From Herbaspirillum sp. Sphag64 (GTDB lineage: Bacteria; Pseudomonadota; Gammaproteobacteria; Burkholderiales; Burkholderiaceae_D): a stretch of 54,788 nt of DNA. This document shows positions 26,526-36,685 of this stretch, one piece after another. Within the stretch, counting starts at the first letter, position 1. The number at the start of each line of letters is the position of its first letter. A program made the translations under genes and the position numbers. The stretch is taken from the NCBI RefSeq assembly GCF_014192645.1, contig NZ_JACHYE010000018.1:1-54788 (forward strand), written 5' to 3'. The notes under the pieces were generated by a model. It had not been told where the DNA came from. It searched no databases and saw only the letters and a list, made by a program, of their open reading frames with translations.

Positions 26526-27125
26526 TTAAGCAGTTTCATCAGCACGAGGTTGCGCCACGAATTTGAAGTGCGTTTCCAGAGAATGACTGTCGATGCGCTG
26601 AACCGGTAGTATCAAATTACCGCGCCGCCATTCCAGTTGCACACTGGTGCTGCCGTCGAGCCACTGCAGCACTTGCTCTTCGCTGGCGTGCTCGCCCGCG
26701 CAGTGCAATCCGGAAAAGAGCGCTGCGCCATCTCTATCGTCGAGCGTTGCCACTTTGTCCGGACTCGCCAGCAGTAGTTGGCCACGCTCTGTGAGCCAGG
26801 CTGCGGTGGGTTGCAGCGGTTCATCTGTGTGTAGCTTCAGATCAGCCGTAGGATCTGTGCGCACAATATACGGTGTCAGTTCGAGGTCGACATAAACCCG
26901 TTGTGGTCCGTTTTGAAAAAACCAGCGGCCAGTATCGTCGCCGCCATAATTGCGATTGATGAATCCTATCAGGGTCGCGTGATCGATTCTGGTGCCAGGC
27001 AGATCGTTCTCCTGTGCGTAAGTGTCACGCATGCGCCAATATCCGCGGGCATCGAGCCGCAGCCAGCCAAAGCAATGTGGCACATTGGGCCACTTGGTCA
27101 TGGCCTGCCTGACGATGTCATCCAT
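26526..27125 (-). CDS. Conserved hypothetical protein coupled to a YheT-like hydrolase
   Basis: A 199-residue protein that I do not recognise by function. It may belong to a DUF2944-type family, but I am not certain. It has no signal peptide or membrane segment and is rich in acidic residues and tryptophan. It contains GTRIDHATLIGFINRNYGG, RWFFQNGPQRVYVDLEL and a C-terminal WRRGNLILPVQRIDS. The start codon overlaps the upstream hydrolase stop by one base (TAATG), so the two proteins are probably made together. It is the last gene of a minus-strand group and converges with the M48 gene 13 bases away. Confidence 0.7.
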   Translation of the reverse strand: MDDIVRQAMTKWPNVPHCFGWLRLDARGYWRMRDTYAQENDLPGTRIDHATLIGFINRNYGGDDTGRWFFQNGPQRVYVDLELTPYIVRTDPTADLKLHTDEPLQPTAAWLTERGQLLLASPDKVATLDDRDGAALFSGLHCAGEHASEEQVLQWLDGSTSVQLEWRRGNLILPVQRIDSHSLETHFKFVAQPRADETA

Positions 27126-28081
27126 TACGCTTTACCTTCCAGGAAGTGCAGTATGCGACTGGGCAGCCAATCCAGGCTTCCCGGTGGAGCGCCAACGGCA
27201 AAGCCTACATGGCCGCCGTGTTGTGGATATTCCAGCTGCACCGCATTCGATGCGCTCTGTGGCAGGTAGCGCTCCGGTAAGAACGGGTCGTTACGTGCAT
27301 TGAGTACCAGCGTGGGGACGGTAATGTCGTGCAATATATGTTTCGCGCTGGCACGGTCCCAGTAATCTTCGGTATTGGCGTAGCCGTGCAAGGGTGCTGT
27401 CACGATATTGTCGAAGGTGTACAGATCACGTGCGCTCAGCAGCGCATTGCGATCGAACAAGCCCGGAAACTGTTGCAGCTTGAGAAGGCACTTTGGCTTG
27501 AGTGTTCGCAGGAATGACTGCGTGTAAAGCCGGTTAAATCCTTTGCTGAGTGTCACGCCACCGCCAGCCAGATCAAGTGGCGCTGAAATGGAGCACGCCG
27601 CATCCACAAACTCAGCCTCATGTTGAGATTCGCCCAGCCAGCGTAGCAAGGCGTTGCCGCCCAGTGAAACGCCGGCGACATAAAATTTGGTGGCGCCGAT
27701 GGCCTGAAAATGCGTTTGCAGGCGACGCAAGATCCAGTCAAGCTCTCCGCTATCACCTGAATGGTAGAACCGCGGGGCAAGGTTCAGTTCGCCTGAGCAC
27801 CCCCGAAAATGCGGGATGACACCAGACCACCCGCGTGCCGCAACGGCGGCCATGAGTGAGCGGCTGTAATGACTGTCTGAAGAACCTTCGAGGCCGTGAA
27901 ACAGCACCACCATTGGTTGCCCGGGCTGACCATCAACGAAATCGACGTCGATGAAATCCCGGTCGGGCGTTTCCCAGCGTTCGCGCCGGAAGTCAACATT
28001 GGGCTTGGTAATAAAGAGCGCTGGATAGATGGTTTGAAGATTGCCGCCAGGTAGCCAGCGGGGAGGGCTGTATTGCATCAT
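27125..28081 (-). CDS. Alpha/beta-fold hydrolase, YheT family
   Basis: A 318-residue serine hydrolase. Catalytic residues can be assigned as Ser139 in AGVSLGGN, Asp265 in NARNDPFLP and His291 in QHGGHVGF. The HFRGCSGELN motif (91-100) and the GGNLQTIYPAL start are hallmarks of the YheT/ABHD1-3 group, whose physiological substrates are mostly unknown; esters or lipids are likely. It has no signal peptide. The downstream hypothetical gene overlaps its stop by one base, and the upstream NTF2-like gene is 42 bases away, which suggests a common transcript. Confidence 0.88.
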   Translation of the reverse strand: MMQYSPPRWLPGGNLQTIYPALFITKPNVDFRRERWETPDRDFIDVDFVDGQPGQPMVVLFHGLEGSSDSHYSRSLMAAVAARGWSGVIPHFRGCSGELNLAPRFYHSGDSGELDWILRRLQTHFQAIGATKFYVAGVSLGGNALLRWLGESQHEAEFVDAACSISAPLDLAGGGVTLSKGFNRLYTQSFLRTLKPKCLLKLQQFPGLFDRNALLSARDLYTFDNIVTAPLHGYANTEDYWDRASAKHILHDITVPTLVLNARNDPFLPERYLPQSASNAVQLEYPQHGGHVGFAVGAPPGSLDWLPSRILHFLEGKA

Positions 28082-28123
28082 CAGGTTGGTTGAATTGAAA
28101 CTGTGTCTTGGTATGTGCTGGGA

Positions 28124-28555
28124 TCAATGCAGCATGGTCTCGGCAATGGGCTCCGTCGGCGCAGGGCCGGGAGCCACCGACGCATGGTGCATGACCATGC
28201 GCCATCCTTGTGCCGTTTTCAAGTAAATGTTAGTCGCAACGATGTGAATCTCCGCCATCACATTCTCAGGTCGGGCAATTTCTTCGATGACGCTGTGAAT
28301 GGCCGTGGTCATGGAGTGGGTCGCATGCAATTGGCGAGGTTGGATATGCAGTCCGCCACGTGACAGAATCTCTTCCCAGGTATTGCGGATGGCTACATGT
28401 CCAACCAGTCTCGTTGCGCCAGGGTGGATACAGACGATTTCCTCGTCCTCAGCCCATAGACGCATCAGCGCTTCGATATCGGCGCGTGCCAGCGCGTCAT
28501 AGTAGGCAGCTTCAATTTCATCAGGGGAACCTTGTATCAGTTTGACGCGTGGCAT
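28124..28555 (-). CDS. NTF2-like/SnoaL-type small protein
   Basis: A 143-residue protein of the NTF2-like superfamily (SnoaL/DUF4440 style). The pattern is an N-terminal helix (SPDEIEAAYYDALARADIEAL), then MRLWAEDEEIVCIHPG and a curved sheet with HIVATNIYLKTAQGWRMVMHHAS. The ATG at 28555 is preferred (GGAGA upstream); the frame can be read from 28588. Such proteins often bind small molecules or assist an enzyme, but no specific activity can be given. It may be cotranscribed with the hydrolase downstream. Confidence 0.75.
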   Translation of the reverse strand: MPRVKLIQGSPDEIEAAYYDALARADIEALMRLWAEDEEIVCIHPGATRLVGHVAIRNTWEEILSRGGLHIQPRQLHATHSMTTAIHSVIEEIARPENVMAEIHIVATNIYLKTAQGWRMVMHHASVAPGPAPTEPIAETMLH

Positions 28556-28639
28556 GGTATCTCCGGCGAAGAATGCCAAAAGGGCCAACGCGTTTGCTGG
28601 CCCTCCATTCCAGAATTTCCTTGTGGTCTGATCCTCTGC

Positions 28640-28837
28640 TCAGTGCGCTTTAACGACCGCGCCCGGCTTGAGCTGATATTGCGTGCCACAGTAAGGGCAT
28701 TTGGCCGCGCCGTGATCGTCCAGTTCAAGGAATACGCGCGGATGGGATGACCATTGCGGCATATTCGGATTGGGGCAGTGGGCCGGCAGGTCCTTGCCAT
28801 CGAGTTGGACTGGCTGGGTTTGTTGTTGGGTGCTCAT
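28640..28837 (-). CDS. Small zinc-finger protein (CHCC-type, NDUFS6-like)
   Basis: A 65-residue protein with the CHCC zinc-finger pattern CPNPNMPQWSSHPRVFLELD and AKCPYCGTQYQL: Cys21, His32, Cys47 and Cys50 as ligands. The same fold forms the C-terminal domain of the mitochondrial complex I subunit NDUFS6. In Proteobacteria such proteins are usually encoded singly and are of uncertain role. A good ribosome-binding site (GGAG, then AACAAT) precedes the ATG. It sits 79 bases after ilvE. Confidence 0.85.
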   Translation of the reverse strand: MSTQQQTQPVQLDGKDLPAHCPNPNMPQWSSHPRVFLELDDHGAAKCPYCGTQYQLKPGAVVKAH

Positions 28838-28916
28838 ATTGTTCTCCGGGGTGTTATAACTAAAATTGCTTAATCTAAAACTAATCCTTAGCTAACGCTG
28901 AAGCTGCAGTCTGTCT

Positions 28917-29837
28917 TCAGACCAGCGTCAGCCAATGTTGATATTGTGGTGCTTTGCCAGACACCACGTCAAAGAACAGTGCCTGCAGTTTTTCGGTAAT
29001 TGGGCCGCGTGCGCCGTTACCAATGGTACGGTTGTCGAGTTCCCGAATCGGGGTAACTTCGGCTGCGGTGCCGGTAAAGAAGGCTTCATCGCTGCAATAC
29101 ATCTCGTCACGCGTGATACGTTTTTCGATCACCTCGATGCCGAGGTCGCGGGCCATGGTCAGAATGGCGTCACGGGTAATGCCGTCGAGACAGGAAGCCA
29201 GGTCTGGCGTGTAAAGCTTCCCGTTCTTGACGATGAAAACATTTTCTCCCGATCCTTCGGAGACGTAGCCATCGGTGTCGAGCAGCAAGGCCTCGTCGTA
29301 GCCGTCGGTCAATGCTTCCTGATTGGCCAGGATCGAATTGATGTAATAGCCGGAAGCCTTGGCGCGCACCAGCGAGACGTTGACGTGGTGTCGGGTGAAC
29401 GAGGACGTTTTCACGCGAATACCTTTGTTGATGCCGTCTTCACCCAGATAAGCGCCCCATGGCCACGCTGCGATTGCGACGTGAATGCGGTTGCCTTTGG
29501 CGGAGACGCCAAGTTTTTCGGAGCCAATCCAGATCAATGGTCGCAAGTAGCACGACTCCAAATGGTTTTCTCTGACGACCTGCAGTTGTGCCTGGATAAT
29601 GGTTTCCTGATCGAACGGAACTTGCATCTGGAAGATTTTTGCCGAATTGAACAGGCGCTGTGTGTGTTCCTTGAGGCGGAAAATCGCCGTGCCCTGCGGC
29701 GTCTTATAGGCGCGTACGCCCTCAAAGACACCCATACCGTAATGCAGCGTATGGGTCAGCACGTGGATGGTGGCATCGCGCCAGTCAATCAATGCGCCGT
29801 CCTTCCAAATTTTTCCGTCGCGGTCAGCCATGGACAT
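28917..29837 (-). CDS. ilvE: Branched-chain amino-acid aminotransferase
   Basis: A PLP-dependent fold-type IV transaminase that catalyses the last step of valine, leucine and isoleucine synthesis and the first step of their degradation. It has 306 residues from the ATG at 29837, preceded by GGAG at 9 bases; a TTG at 29852 gives a longer but unlikely start. The PLP lysine is Lys160 in RAKASGYYINS. LHYGMGVFEGVRAY, DEALLLDTDGYVSEGSGENVF and FFTGTAAEVTPIREL are family signatures. Start of a minus-strand gene group. Confidence 0.95.
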   Translation of the reverse strand: MSMADRDGKIWKDGALIDWRDATIHVLTHTLHYGMGVFEGVRAYKTPQGTAIFRLKEHTQRLFNSAKIFQMQVPFDQETIIQAQLQVVRENHLESCYLRPLIWIGSEKLGVSAKGNRIHVAIAAWPWGAYLGEDGINKGIRVKTSSFTRHHVNVSLVRAKASGYYINSILANQEALTDGYDEALLLDTDGYVSEGSGENVFIVKNGKLYTPDLASCLDGITRDAILTMARDLGIEVIEKRITRDEMYCSDEAFFTGTAAEVTPIRELDNRTIGNGARGPITEKLQALFFDVVSGKAPQYQHWLTLV

Positions 29838-30108
29838 AATGGAAATCTCCAATCAAATGAGAGTGCGGATCAAGTGAATCAAAGTCATCATTTTAACGGA
29901 AGCAGGCCTCAAAAAGTTTCTTCTGCGATTTGTGTTTGCTGTAGATAAACCTCCCGGAGTGTGATTCTTTACGCAGGCTTCGCTCACTTTAGTCGGGTTG
30001 TCCATGCTGCTGTTGCCGGTGCTGTACGGATGCTGCAAAAACCATGCTGGGAGCAGGGCGGGTGGAGTAAAATAACGCCTTTTTGCCCCTCCTGGATTAC
30101 GCATAAAA

Positions 30109-31299
30109 ATGAAATTCAACCGACTCAGCGATCTGATCTCCGCCAATGCGCTGCAAGGCAAACGTGTCTTTATCCGTGCAGATCTCAATGTTCCGCAAGA
30201 TGATGCTGGTAATATCACCGAAGATACACGCATCAGGGCTTCGGTTCCGGCAATTCGTCAGGCCCGTGATGCTGGTGCAGCTGTCATGGTGACTTCGCAT
30301 CTGGGTCGGCCGGTTGAGGGAGAGTTCAAGCCTGAGGATTCGCTGGCACCTGTCGCCAAGCGCCTGTCTGAACTCTTGGGTGCAGAGGTCAAGCTGGTTG
30401 CTGACTGGACCGATGGTGTTAGTGTTTCTCCTGGGCAAGTCGTATTGTTGGAAAATTGCCGCTTGAACAAGGGCGAGAAAAAGAATAACGACGAACTTGC
30501 GCAAAAAATTGCCAAATTGTGCGATATCTACGTCAATGACGCCTTTGGTACTGCGCATCGTGCTGAAGCCACGACCCATGGCGTTGCCAAGTTTGCACCG
30601 ATTGCTTGTGCCGGCCCGCTGCTGGCGGCAGAACTGGATGCGTTGGGCAAGGCGCTTAATCAACCCGCACGGCCACTGGTGGCGATTGTCGCCGGCTCGA
30701 AAGTATCGAGCAAATTGACTATTCTGAAAGCGTTGGCGGACAAGGTCGATAACCTGATCGTCGGCGGTGGTATTGCCAATACCTTCATGCTGGCATCTGG
30801 TCTGAACATCGGCAAATCGCTGGTGGAAGCGGACCTGGTGGAAGAAGCGCGCGCCATTATTGACATGATGGCAAAGCGTGGCGCGTCCGTGCCGATTCCG
30901 GTTGATGTTGTCTGTGGTAAGGAGTTCTCACCGAGCGCCGTTGCGACGGTCAAGGACGCGGCCGATGTTGCCGACGATGACATGATTTTTGATATTGGTC
31001 CCAAGACCGCGAAGCTGCTGGCGGAACAACTCGGCAAGGCAGGTACCATCGTATGGAACGGCCCTGTGGGCGTGTTTGAGTTTGATCAGTTTGGTGCTGG
31101 TACCAAAGCCCTGGCGCACGCCATTGCTGACTCCTCTGGTTTTTCAATTGCGGGTGGCGGCGATACGCTGGCAGCAATTGCTAAATATGGCATTACGGAC
31201 AAGGTTGGTTATATTTCGACCGGTGGCGGTGCTTTCCTCGAGTTTCTGGAAGGTAAGACCTTGCCTGCCGTGGAAATACTGCTACAGCGCGCACAATAA
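30109..31299 (+). CDS. pgk: Phosphoglycerate kinase
   Basis: Transfers a phosphate between 1,3-bisphosphoglycerate and ADP in glycolysis. 396 residues, the usual length. [14 protein letters not shown] near residue 20 and [14 protein letters not shown] are substrate-side motifs. The C-terminal domain has the nucleotide-binding [22 protein letters not shown] and [17 protein letters not shown] (30069-30074) is a possible -10. It starts a glycolytic run with pyk and fba in the same direction. Confidence 0.98.
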   Translation: MKFNRLSDLISANALQGKRVFIRADLNVPQDDAGNITEDTRIRASVPAIRQARDAGAAVMVTSHLGRPVEGEFKPEDSLAPVAKRLSELLGAEVKLVADWTDGVSVSPGQVVLLENCRLNKGEKKNNDELAQKIAKLCDIYVNDAFGTAHRAEATTHGVAKFAPIACAGPLLAAELDALGKALNQPARPLVAIVAGSKVSSKLTILKALADKVDNLIVGGGIANTFMLASGLNIGKSLVEADLVEEARAIIDMMAKRGASVPIPVDVVCGKEFSPSAVATVKDAADVADDDMIFDIGPKTAKLLAEQLGKAGTIVWNGPVGVFEFDQFGAGTKALAHAIADSSGFSIAGGGDTLAAIAKYGITDKVGYISTGGGAFLEFLEGKTLPAVEILLQRAQ

Positions 31300-31388
31300 T
31301 CACGAACGACAAGTAATTGCAGTACCTGGAAGCGAACCCAATAAAACAAGAATGCAGCTTCTTTAACCTCGCCAAGAGAAAGATATCA

Positions 31389-32819
31389 ATGAGAGCCACC
31401 AAGATTGTTGCCACTATCGGCCCAGCATCCAGCGACAGGGAGACACTGACTCGGATGATCAAGGCCGGCGTTGACGTCGTACGTCTGAATTTTTCGCACG
31501 GCAAAGCACAGGATCACATCGATCGTGCCAAGCTGGTACGTGAAGTAGCAGATACCTGTGGCCGTAAAGTCGCCATCATGGCCGATCTGCAAGGTCCGAA
31601 GATCCGTGTTGGCAAGTTTGAAAACGGCAAGATTGTGCTCGCCAACGGTGACAAATTCATTCTCGATTCCGATTGCGAATTGGGTAATCAAGAGCGCGTA
31701 GGTCTCGACTACAAGGCATTGCCACGTGATTTGCGCGGCGAAGATGTTTTGTTGCTCAACGATGGTCTGATTGTGCTGGTGGTGGAGCGCGTGTTCGGCA
31801 ATGAGATTCATACAGTCGTCAAGATCGGTGGTGAACTGTCTAACAACAAGGGTATCAACCGTCAGGGCGGTGGTTTGTCTGCACCGGCACTGACCGCCAA
31901 GGACATGGACGATATCAAGACGGCGATGAGCTTTCAGGCTGACTACGTGGCAGTGTCCTTCCCCAAGAATGCGACCGACATGGAAATGGCACGTCAGCTT
32001 GGTAACGTTGCTGGCGAACCCTATGGTCACAAGCCAATGATGATCGCCAAGATCGAGCGTGCGGAAGCGATTCCGTTGCTGCAGGAAATCCTGGATGCCT
32101 CCGATGGCATCATGGTCGCGCGTGGCGACCTGGCGGTTGAAGTTGGCAATGCCGCTGTTCCCGGTTTGCAAAAGCGCATGATCAAGATGGCGCGTGCGTC
32201 CAACAAACTGGCAATCACCGCGACTCAGATGATGGAATCGATGATCGTCAATGCCGTACCGACTCGTGCGGAAGTATCGGATGTGGCCAATGCGGTGCTG
32301 GACGGTACCGATGCCGTGATGACTTCCGCAGAAACCGCATCCGGCAAGTATCCGGTTGAGACGATTGAAGCCATGTCGTCGATCTGTCTTGCCGCTGAAA
32401 AATCAGAAGACTGCAAGCTGGATGCCGATTTCCTGAATCTGCAGTTCACCCGTATTGATCAGTCGATTGCCTACGGCGCGTTGTTTACTGCCCACCACTT
32501 ACGCGTCAAGGCAATTGCTGCGTTGACCGAGTCTGGCTCCACTGCACTGTGGATGAGCCGACACAATATTGATGTTCCTATTTTTGCTATTACCCCCAAT
32601 GTCGCCACCCGTCAGAAGGCAGCGTTGTTCCGCAATGTCCGTACTTTTGAGCTGGCGCAGTCGACCGACACAGAAGTCGTGTTGAAGGGCGTTCAGGACT
32701 TGCTGCTGGCGCAGGGCGTGGTGCAAAAAGGGGATTTGATCGTCGTGACCTGGGGTGAGCCGATTGGCCAAGTCGGTGGCACCAATGCGCTGAAAATACT
32801 CAGGGTCGGCGAGTACTGA
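31389..32819 (+). CDS. pyk: Pyruvate kinase
   Basis: Converts phosphoenolpyruvate and ADP to pyruvate and ATP. From the ATG at 31389 (AGAGAAAGA upstream) the product is 476 residues; the frame also runs from 31317. MRATKIVATIGPAS, the metal/PEP site MIAKIERAEAIPLL and GIMVARGDLAVEVG, and the TATQMMESMI stretch are clear. The length and the C-terminal allosteric-type domain (AIAALTESGSTALWMSR) suit the AMP- or sugar-phosphate-activated type II enzyme. It lies 89 bases after pgk and 24 before fba. Confidence 0.97.
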   Translation: MRATKIVATIGPASSDRETLTRMIKAGVDVVRLNFSHGKAQDHIDRAKLVREVADTCGRKVAIMADLQGPKIRVGKFENGKIVLANGDKFILDSDCELGNQERVGLDYKALPRDLRGEDVLLLNDGLIVLVVERVFGNEIHTVVKIGGELSNNKGINRQGGGLSAPALTAKDMDDIKTAMSFQADYVAVSFPKNATDMEMARQLGNVAGEPYGHKPMMIAKIERAEAIPLLQEILDASDGIMVARGDLAVEVGNAAVPGLQKRMIKMARASNKLAITATQMMESMIVNAVPTRAEVSDVANAVLDGTDAVMTSAETASGKYPVETIEAMSSICLAAEKSEDCKLDADFLNLQFTRIDQSIAYGALFTAHHLRVKAIAALTESGSTALWMSRHNIDVPIFAITPNVATRQKAALFRNVRTFELAQSTDTEVVLKGVQDLLLAQGVVQKGDLIVVTWGEPIGQVGGTNALKILRVGEY

Positions 32820-32843
32820 TTTTTATCGTTCTGGAGTTTTATC

Positions 32844-33908
32844 ATGCCTCTCGTATCAATGCGTCAATTGCTGGACCACGCCGCTGAAAACAGCTACGGT
32901 CTGCCAGCTTTCAACGTCAACAACCTGGAGCAGGTCGCTGCGATCATGCAGGCCGCCGATGAAGTCGGTGCGCCGGTGATCATGCAAGCTTCTGCCGGTG
33001 CTCGAAAGTATGCTGGCGAAGCCTTCCTGCGTCATCTGATTGAGGCAGCGGTGGAGGCCTATCCGCATATCCCTGTTGTGATGCATCAGGACCATGGCCA
33101 GTCGCCAGCTGTCTGCATGGCAGCGATCAAATCCGGCTTTACTTCGGTGATGATGGATGGTTCCCTGATGGAAGATGGCAAGTCAGTTGCCAGTTATGAG
33201 TACAACGTGGAAGTGTCGCGCAAGGTGGTAGAGTTTTCGCACGCGATCGGTGTCACGGTGGAAGCGGAGCTGGGTGTTCTCGGCTCGCTGGAAACCATGA
33301 TGGGTGACAAGGAAGATGGTCATGGTGCCGATGGCAAGATGACCCGTGAGCAGCTGCTTACCGATGTCGCGCAAGCCGCCGATTTTGTCAAGCTGACTCA
33401 GTGCGATGCACTGGCAATTGCCATTGGAACTTCGCATGGTGCCTACAAGTTCTCGCGTAAGCCGACTGGCGATATTCTGGCGATTGATCGCATCAAGGAA
33501 ATCCACGCACGCATTCCCAATACGCACCTGGTGATGCATGGTTCTTCTTCCGTACCGCAGGAACTGCTGGCCGAAATTCGCCAGTTCGGCGGTGACATGA
33601 AGGAAACCTACGGTGTTCCTGTGGAAGAAATCCAGGAAGGTATCAAGCACGGCGTTCGCAAGATCAATATCGATACCGATATCCGTCTGGCGATGACTGG
33701 CGCGGTACGTCGCTATCTGGCTGAAAATCCGTCCAAGTTTGACCCACGTGACTTCCTCAAGCCAGCGCGCGAAGCTGCCAAGCTGGTGTGTAAGGCACGT
33801 TATCTGTCCTTCGGCTGCGAGGGGCAAGCAGGCAAGATCAAGGCAATTCCGCTGGAAAAAATTGCCGAGAAATACAAGAAGGGCGAGCTGTCGCAAATCG
33901 TGCAGTAA
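32844..33908 (+). CDS. fba: Fructose-bisphosphate aldolase, class II
   Basis: A 354-residue zinc aldolase that cleaves fructose 1,6-bisphosphate. Zinc and active-site signatures include [10 protein letters not shown] (about 78-87), the acidic SVMMDGS stretch, [22 protein letters not shown] and [28 protein letters not shown] is the conserved C-terminal phosphate-binding part. The sequence style is that of the class IIB enzymes near cbb or gap clusters of Betaproteobacteria. It is followed by a terminator that separates it from the purine operon. Confidence 0.97.
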   Translation: MPLVSMRQLLDHAAENSYGLPAFNVNNLEQVAAIMQAADEVGAPVIMQASAGARKYAGEAFLRHLIEAAVEAYPHIPVVMHQDHGQSPAVCMAAIKSGFTSVMMDGSLMEDGKSVASYEYNVEVSRKVVEFSHAIGVTVEAELGVLGSLETMMGDKEDGHGADGKMTREQLLTDVAQAADFVKLTQCDALAIAIGTSHGAYKFSRKPTGDILAIDRIKEIHARIPNTHLVMHGSSSVPQELLAEIRQFGGDMKETYGVPVEEIQEGIKHGVRKINIDTDIRLAMTGAVRRYLAENPSKFDPRDFLKPAREAAKLVCKARYLSFGCEGQAGKIKAIPLEKIAEKYKKGELSQIVQ

Positions 33909-33928
33909 GCGATCACGCGCCACATGCG

Positions 33929-33961
33929 ACCGGGACCTGGATTTACCAGTCCCGGTTTTTT
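33929..33961 (+). terminator. Terminator of the pgk-pyk-fba run
   Basis: ACCGGGA (33929-33935) pairs with TCCCGGT (33950-33956), with an inner CTGG/CCAG stem, followed by a T-run. Confidence 0.85.
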
Positions 33962-34043
33962 GACTTTAAAGGTGGGTGGAAAATGGTAGTGCAATGACAA
34001 GCGCAGCCGCTCCAGAGCCACTCACAGATTGATCGGAATCATC

Positions 34044-34940
34044 ATGACCAGCCTCTACAAAACTTCTATTTCATCCCTGCCTCTGCTGGGCAATGGCAAA
34101 GTGCGTGACAACTATGCCGTTGGCGATGACAAACTGTTGATCGTCACCACTGACCGCCTGTCGGCGTTCGATGTCATCATGAATGAACCTATTCCCGGTA
34201 AGGGCAAGGTGCTGAACCAGATGTCGGATTTCTGGTTCGAGAAGCTGGGCCATATTGTTCCCAATCATCTGACCGGTGTTGCTCCGGAAACTGTGGTTGC
34301 GGCTCATGAAATCGAACAGGTGCGCGGCCGTGCCGTCGTGGCCAAGCGCCTCAAACCGATTCTGGTAGAGGCCGTCGTGCGTGGTTACATCATTGGTTCC
34401 GGCTGGAAGGATTATCAGGAAAGTGGCGCCATCTGCGGCATTCAATTGCCAGCAGGATTGCAACAGGCCGCCAAACTGGAGCAGCCAATTTTCACCCCTG
34501 CGGCGAAGGCTGATCTCGGTGAGCACGATGAGAACATCAGCTTTGCAGAAATGGAAAAGCGTATCGGTAGCGAACTGGCCAACAAAATGCGTGACATCAG
34601 CATCAAGCTGTATCAGACAGCAGCCGATTATGCTGCCACCCGCGGCATCATCATCGCTGATACCAAGTTCGAATTTGGTTTGGACGACAATGGCGTATTG
34701 CATCTGATGGATGAGGTTTTGACTGCGGATTCTTCGCGCTTCTGGCCTGCGGATAGCTATCAGGTCGGTATCTCTCCGCCATCGTTCGATAAGCAGTTTG
34801 TGCGCGATTACCTGGAAACTGTCACTACCTGGAAGAAGACCCCGCCTGCGCCGGCACTGCCGGCAGAGGTCATTGAAAAGACCGGTGCAAAGTATCGTGA
34901 AGCGCTGGAGCGCCTGACCGGCAATCCACTGAAAGATTAA
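34044..34940 (+). CDS. purC: Phosphoribosylaminoimidazole-succinocarboxamide synthase
   Basis: Ligates aspartate to CAIR, giving SAICAR, in purine synthesis. 298 residues from the ATG at 34044; TTG at 34029 would add five. [13 protein letters not shown] is the ATP site. [25 protein letters not shown] and [11 protein letters not shown] are family signatures. The length is that of the longer, yeast- and betaproteobacterial-type SAICAR synthetase. It heads a four-gene operon and is separated from purE by 8 bases. Confidence 0.97.
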   Translation: MTSLYKTSISSLPLLGNGKVRDNYAVGDDKLLIVTTDRLSAFDVIMNEPIPGKGKVLNQMSDFWFEKLGHIVPNHLTGVAPETVVAAHEIEQVRGRAVVAKRLKPILVEAVVRGYIIGSGWKDYQESGAICGIQLPAGLQQAAKLEQPIFTPAAKADLGEHDENISFAEMEKRIGSELANKMRDISIKLYQTAADYAATRGIIIADTKFEFGLDDNGVLHLMDEVLTADSSRFWPADSYQVGISPPSFDKQFVRDYLETVTTWKKTPPAPALPAEVIEKTGAKYREALERLTGNPLKD

Positions 34941-34948
34941 GGATCAAC

Positions 34949-35452
34949 ATGAGCCAGAACAATGCACAGACGCCGGTGGTCGGTGTCGTCATGGGATCGT
35001 CGTCCGACTGGGATGTGATGCAACATGCAGTTGCCATTCTGAAGGAATTTGGTATCCCGCACGAAGCCCAGGTCGTGTCTGCACACCGTATGCCAGATCA
35101 GATGTTCGCCTATGCGGAACAGGCGCGTGGACGTGGTTTGCGCGCGATTATTGCCGGTGCCGGTGGCGCAGCCCATCTGCCGGGCATGATTGCAGCCAAA
35201 ACGATCGTGCCGGTACTGGGCGTGCCTGTACCTTCCAAATATTTGCGCGGCGAAGACTCACTGCTGTCGATTGTGCAAATGCCCAAGGGAATTCCGGTGG
35301 CCACCTATGCCATTGGTGAAGCTGGTGCTGCCAACGCTGCGTTGTCGGCGATCGCCATGTTGGCGACAACGGATGATGCCCTGGCAGCCAGACTCGAAGA
35401 TTTCCGTGTCAAGCAGACTCAAGTTGCGCTGGAGATGAAGTTACCGTTATGA
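34949..35452 (+). CDS. purE: N5-carboxyaminoimidazole ribonucleotide mutase
   Basis: A 167-residue class I PurE, which moves the carboxyl group of N5-CAIR (made by PurK) to give [15 protein letters not shown] is the phosphate-binding loop. [11 protein letters not shown] contains the catalytic histidine, and [12 protein letters not shown] is the other active-site loop. Its stop overlaps the start of purK by 4 bases (ATGA), so translation is coupled. Confidence 0.97.
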   Translation: MSQNNAQTPVVGVVMGSSSDWDVMQHAVAILKEFGIPHEAQVVSAHRMPDQMFAYAEQARGRGLRAIIAGAGGAAHLPGMIAAKTIVPVLGVPVPSKYLRGEDSLLSIVQMPKGIPVATYAIGEAGAANAALSAIAMLATTDDALAARLEDFRVKQTQVALEMKLPL

Positions 35453-36675
35453 ACGCATCGCAGTCCTCATCGTCATCTCAACTGGCCGCTAACAATAGTG
35501 TAGCGTTGCCCACCACGACGCCGGCCACCTGGCTCGGTGTCATGGGCGGCGGTCAGCTTGGCCGGATGTTTGCACATGCCGCACAGGCTATGGGTTTCAA
35601 AGTTGCCGTGCTGGAGCAGGAGTTGGATTGTCCTGCAGGGCAAGTAGCGGATCGCTTGATCCGTACCGCATACACCGACGCCGAAGGTCTGGCTCAGCTG
35701 GGTAGCCTGTGCAGCGCGGTAACCACCGAATTCGAGAATGTGTCTGCGCAGAGCCTGGCGACATTGGCCGCTAAGACCTATGTCGCACCGGCTGCCAATG
35801 GAGTATCGATTGCGCAAGATCGGATTGCCGAGAAGCGCTTCTTTGTTGAGAGCAGCAGTGCTTCGGGTGTTCACCCTGCGCCGCACAAGACGATTGCTTC
35901 TGACGCCGATATTGCAGCGATTACCGAAGATCTCTTGCCGGGGATTTTGAAGACGGTCCGTATGGGGTATGACGGCAAAGGGCAGGTACGTGTACGTAGC
36001 GTCGATGAGGTGCGCGCTGCGTTTGCCGATATGGGTGGTGTGATCTGTCTGCTCGAAAAGATGCTGCCACTGGCCTACGAAGTGTCTGTGTTAGTAGCGC
36101 GTGGCGCCGATGGTGCCGCGGTAGTGTACCCGATTGCGGAGAATGTGCATCGTGATGGTATTTTGTTCACTACCACCGTACCTTCTGACCATGTTGCTCC
36201 CAGCGTTGCCAAGCAGGCGCAGGATGCGGCGCTCTCGCTGATCTCGCGACTCGATTATGTCGGTGTCTTGTGCATTGAATTTTTCGTGCTGAAAGATGGT
36301 TCGCTGGTGGTCAACGAGATGGCGCCACGACCTCACAATAGCGGTCATTACACCATCGATGCCTGCATTACCAGTCAGTTCGAGCAGCAGGTACGGGCAA
36401 TGGCACGACTGCCACTGGGTGATGTGCGACAGCACTCACCTGCTGTGATGCTCAATATCCTTGGTGACGTATGGTATCCAGAGAATGGTGCAGAAGTGCG
36501 CGAGCCGGACTGGGACAAGATTTTGGCGCTGCCTGGAGCGCATTTGCACCTGTACGGCAAGGCTGAGGCACGACGCGGTCGTAAAATGGGACACATCACC
36601 TTTGTTGCGCCGACTTTGGCTGAGGCGCAAGCGCAATTAAGCATCGCATGCCAGATTTTGGGTATCGCAGGATAA
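35449..36675 (+). CDS. purK: N5-carboxyaminoimidazole ribonucleotide synthase
   Basis: A 408-residue ATP-grasp enzyme that makes N5-CAIR from AIR, bicarbonate and ATP, the substrate of Pur[15 protein letters not shown] is the N-terminal dinucleotide-like loop. [12 protein letters not shown] is the ATP-grasp hinge, and the metal/phosphate site is in [15 protein letters not shown]. The N-terminal 20 residues are a Ser/Ala-rich extension before the conserved fold. It overlaps purE by 4 bases and precedes tsaC by 10. Confidence 0.97.
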   Translation: MNASQSSSSSQLAANNSVALPTTTPATWLGVMGGGQLGRMFAHAAQAMGFKVAVLEQELDCPAGQVADRLIRTAYTDAEGLAQLGSLCSAVTTEFENVSAQSLATLAAKTYVAPAANGVSIAQDRIAEKRFFVESSSASGVHPAPHKTIASDADIAAITEDLLPGILKTVRMGYDGKGQVRVRSVDEVRAAFADMGGVICLLEKMLPLAYEVSVLVARGADGAAVVYPIAENVHRDGILFTTTVPSDHVAPSVAKQAQDAALSLISRLDYVGVLCIEFFVLKDGSLVVNEMAPRPHNSGHYTIDACITSQFEQQVRAMARLPLGDVRQHSPAVMLNILGDVWYPENGAEVREPDWDKILALPGAHLHLYGKAEARRGRKMGHITFVAPTLAEAQAQLSIACQILGIAG

Positions 36676-36685
36676 GGACGCTCTC

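Noticed and set aside
29853..30233. 126-codon minus-strand frame upstream of ilvE
   Set aside because: It crosses the pgk promoter and start on the other strand and has no family resemblance.
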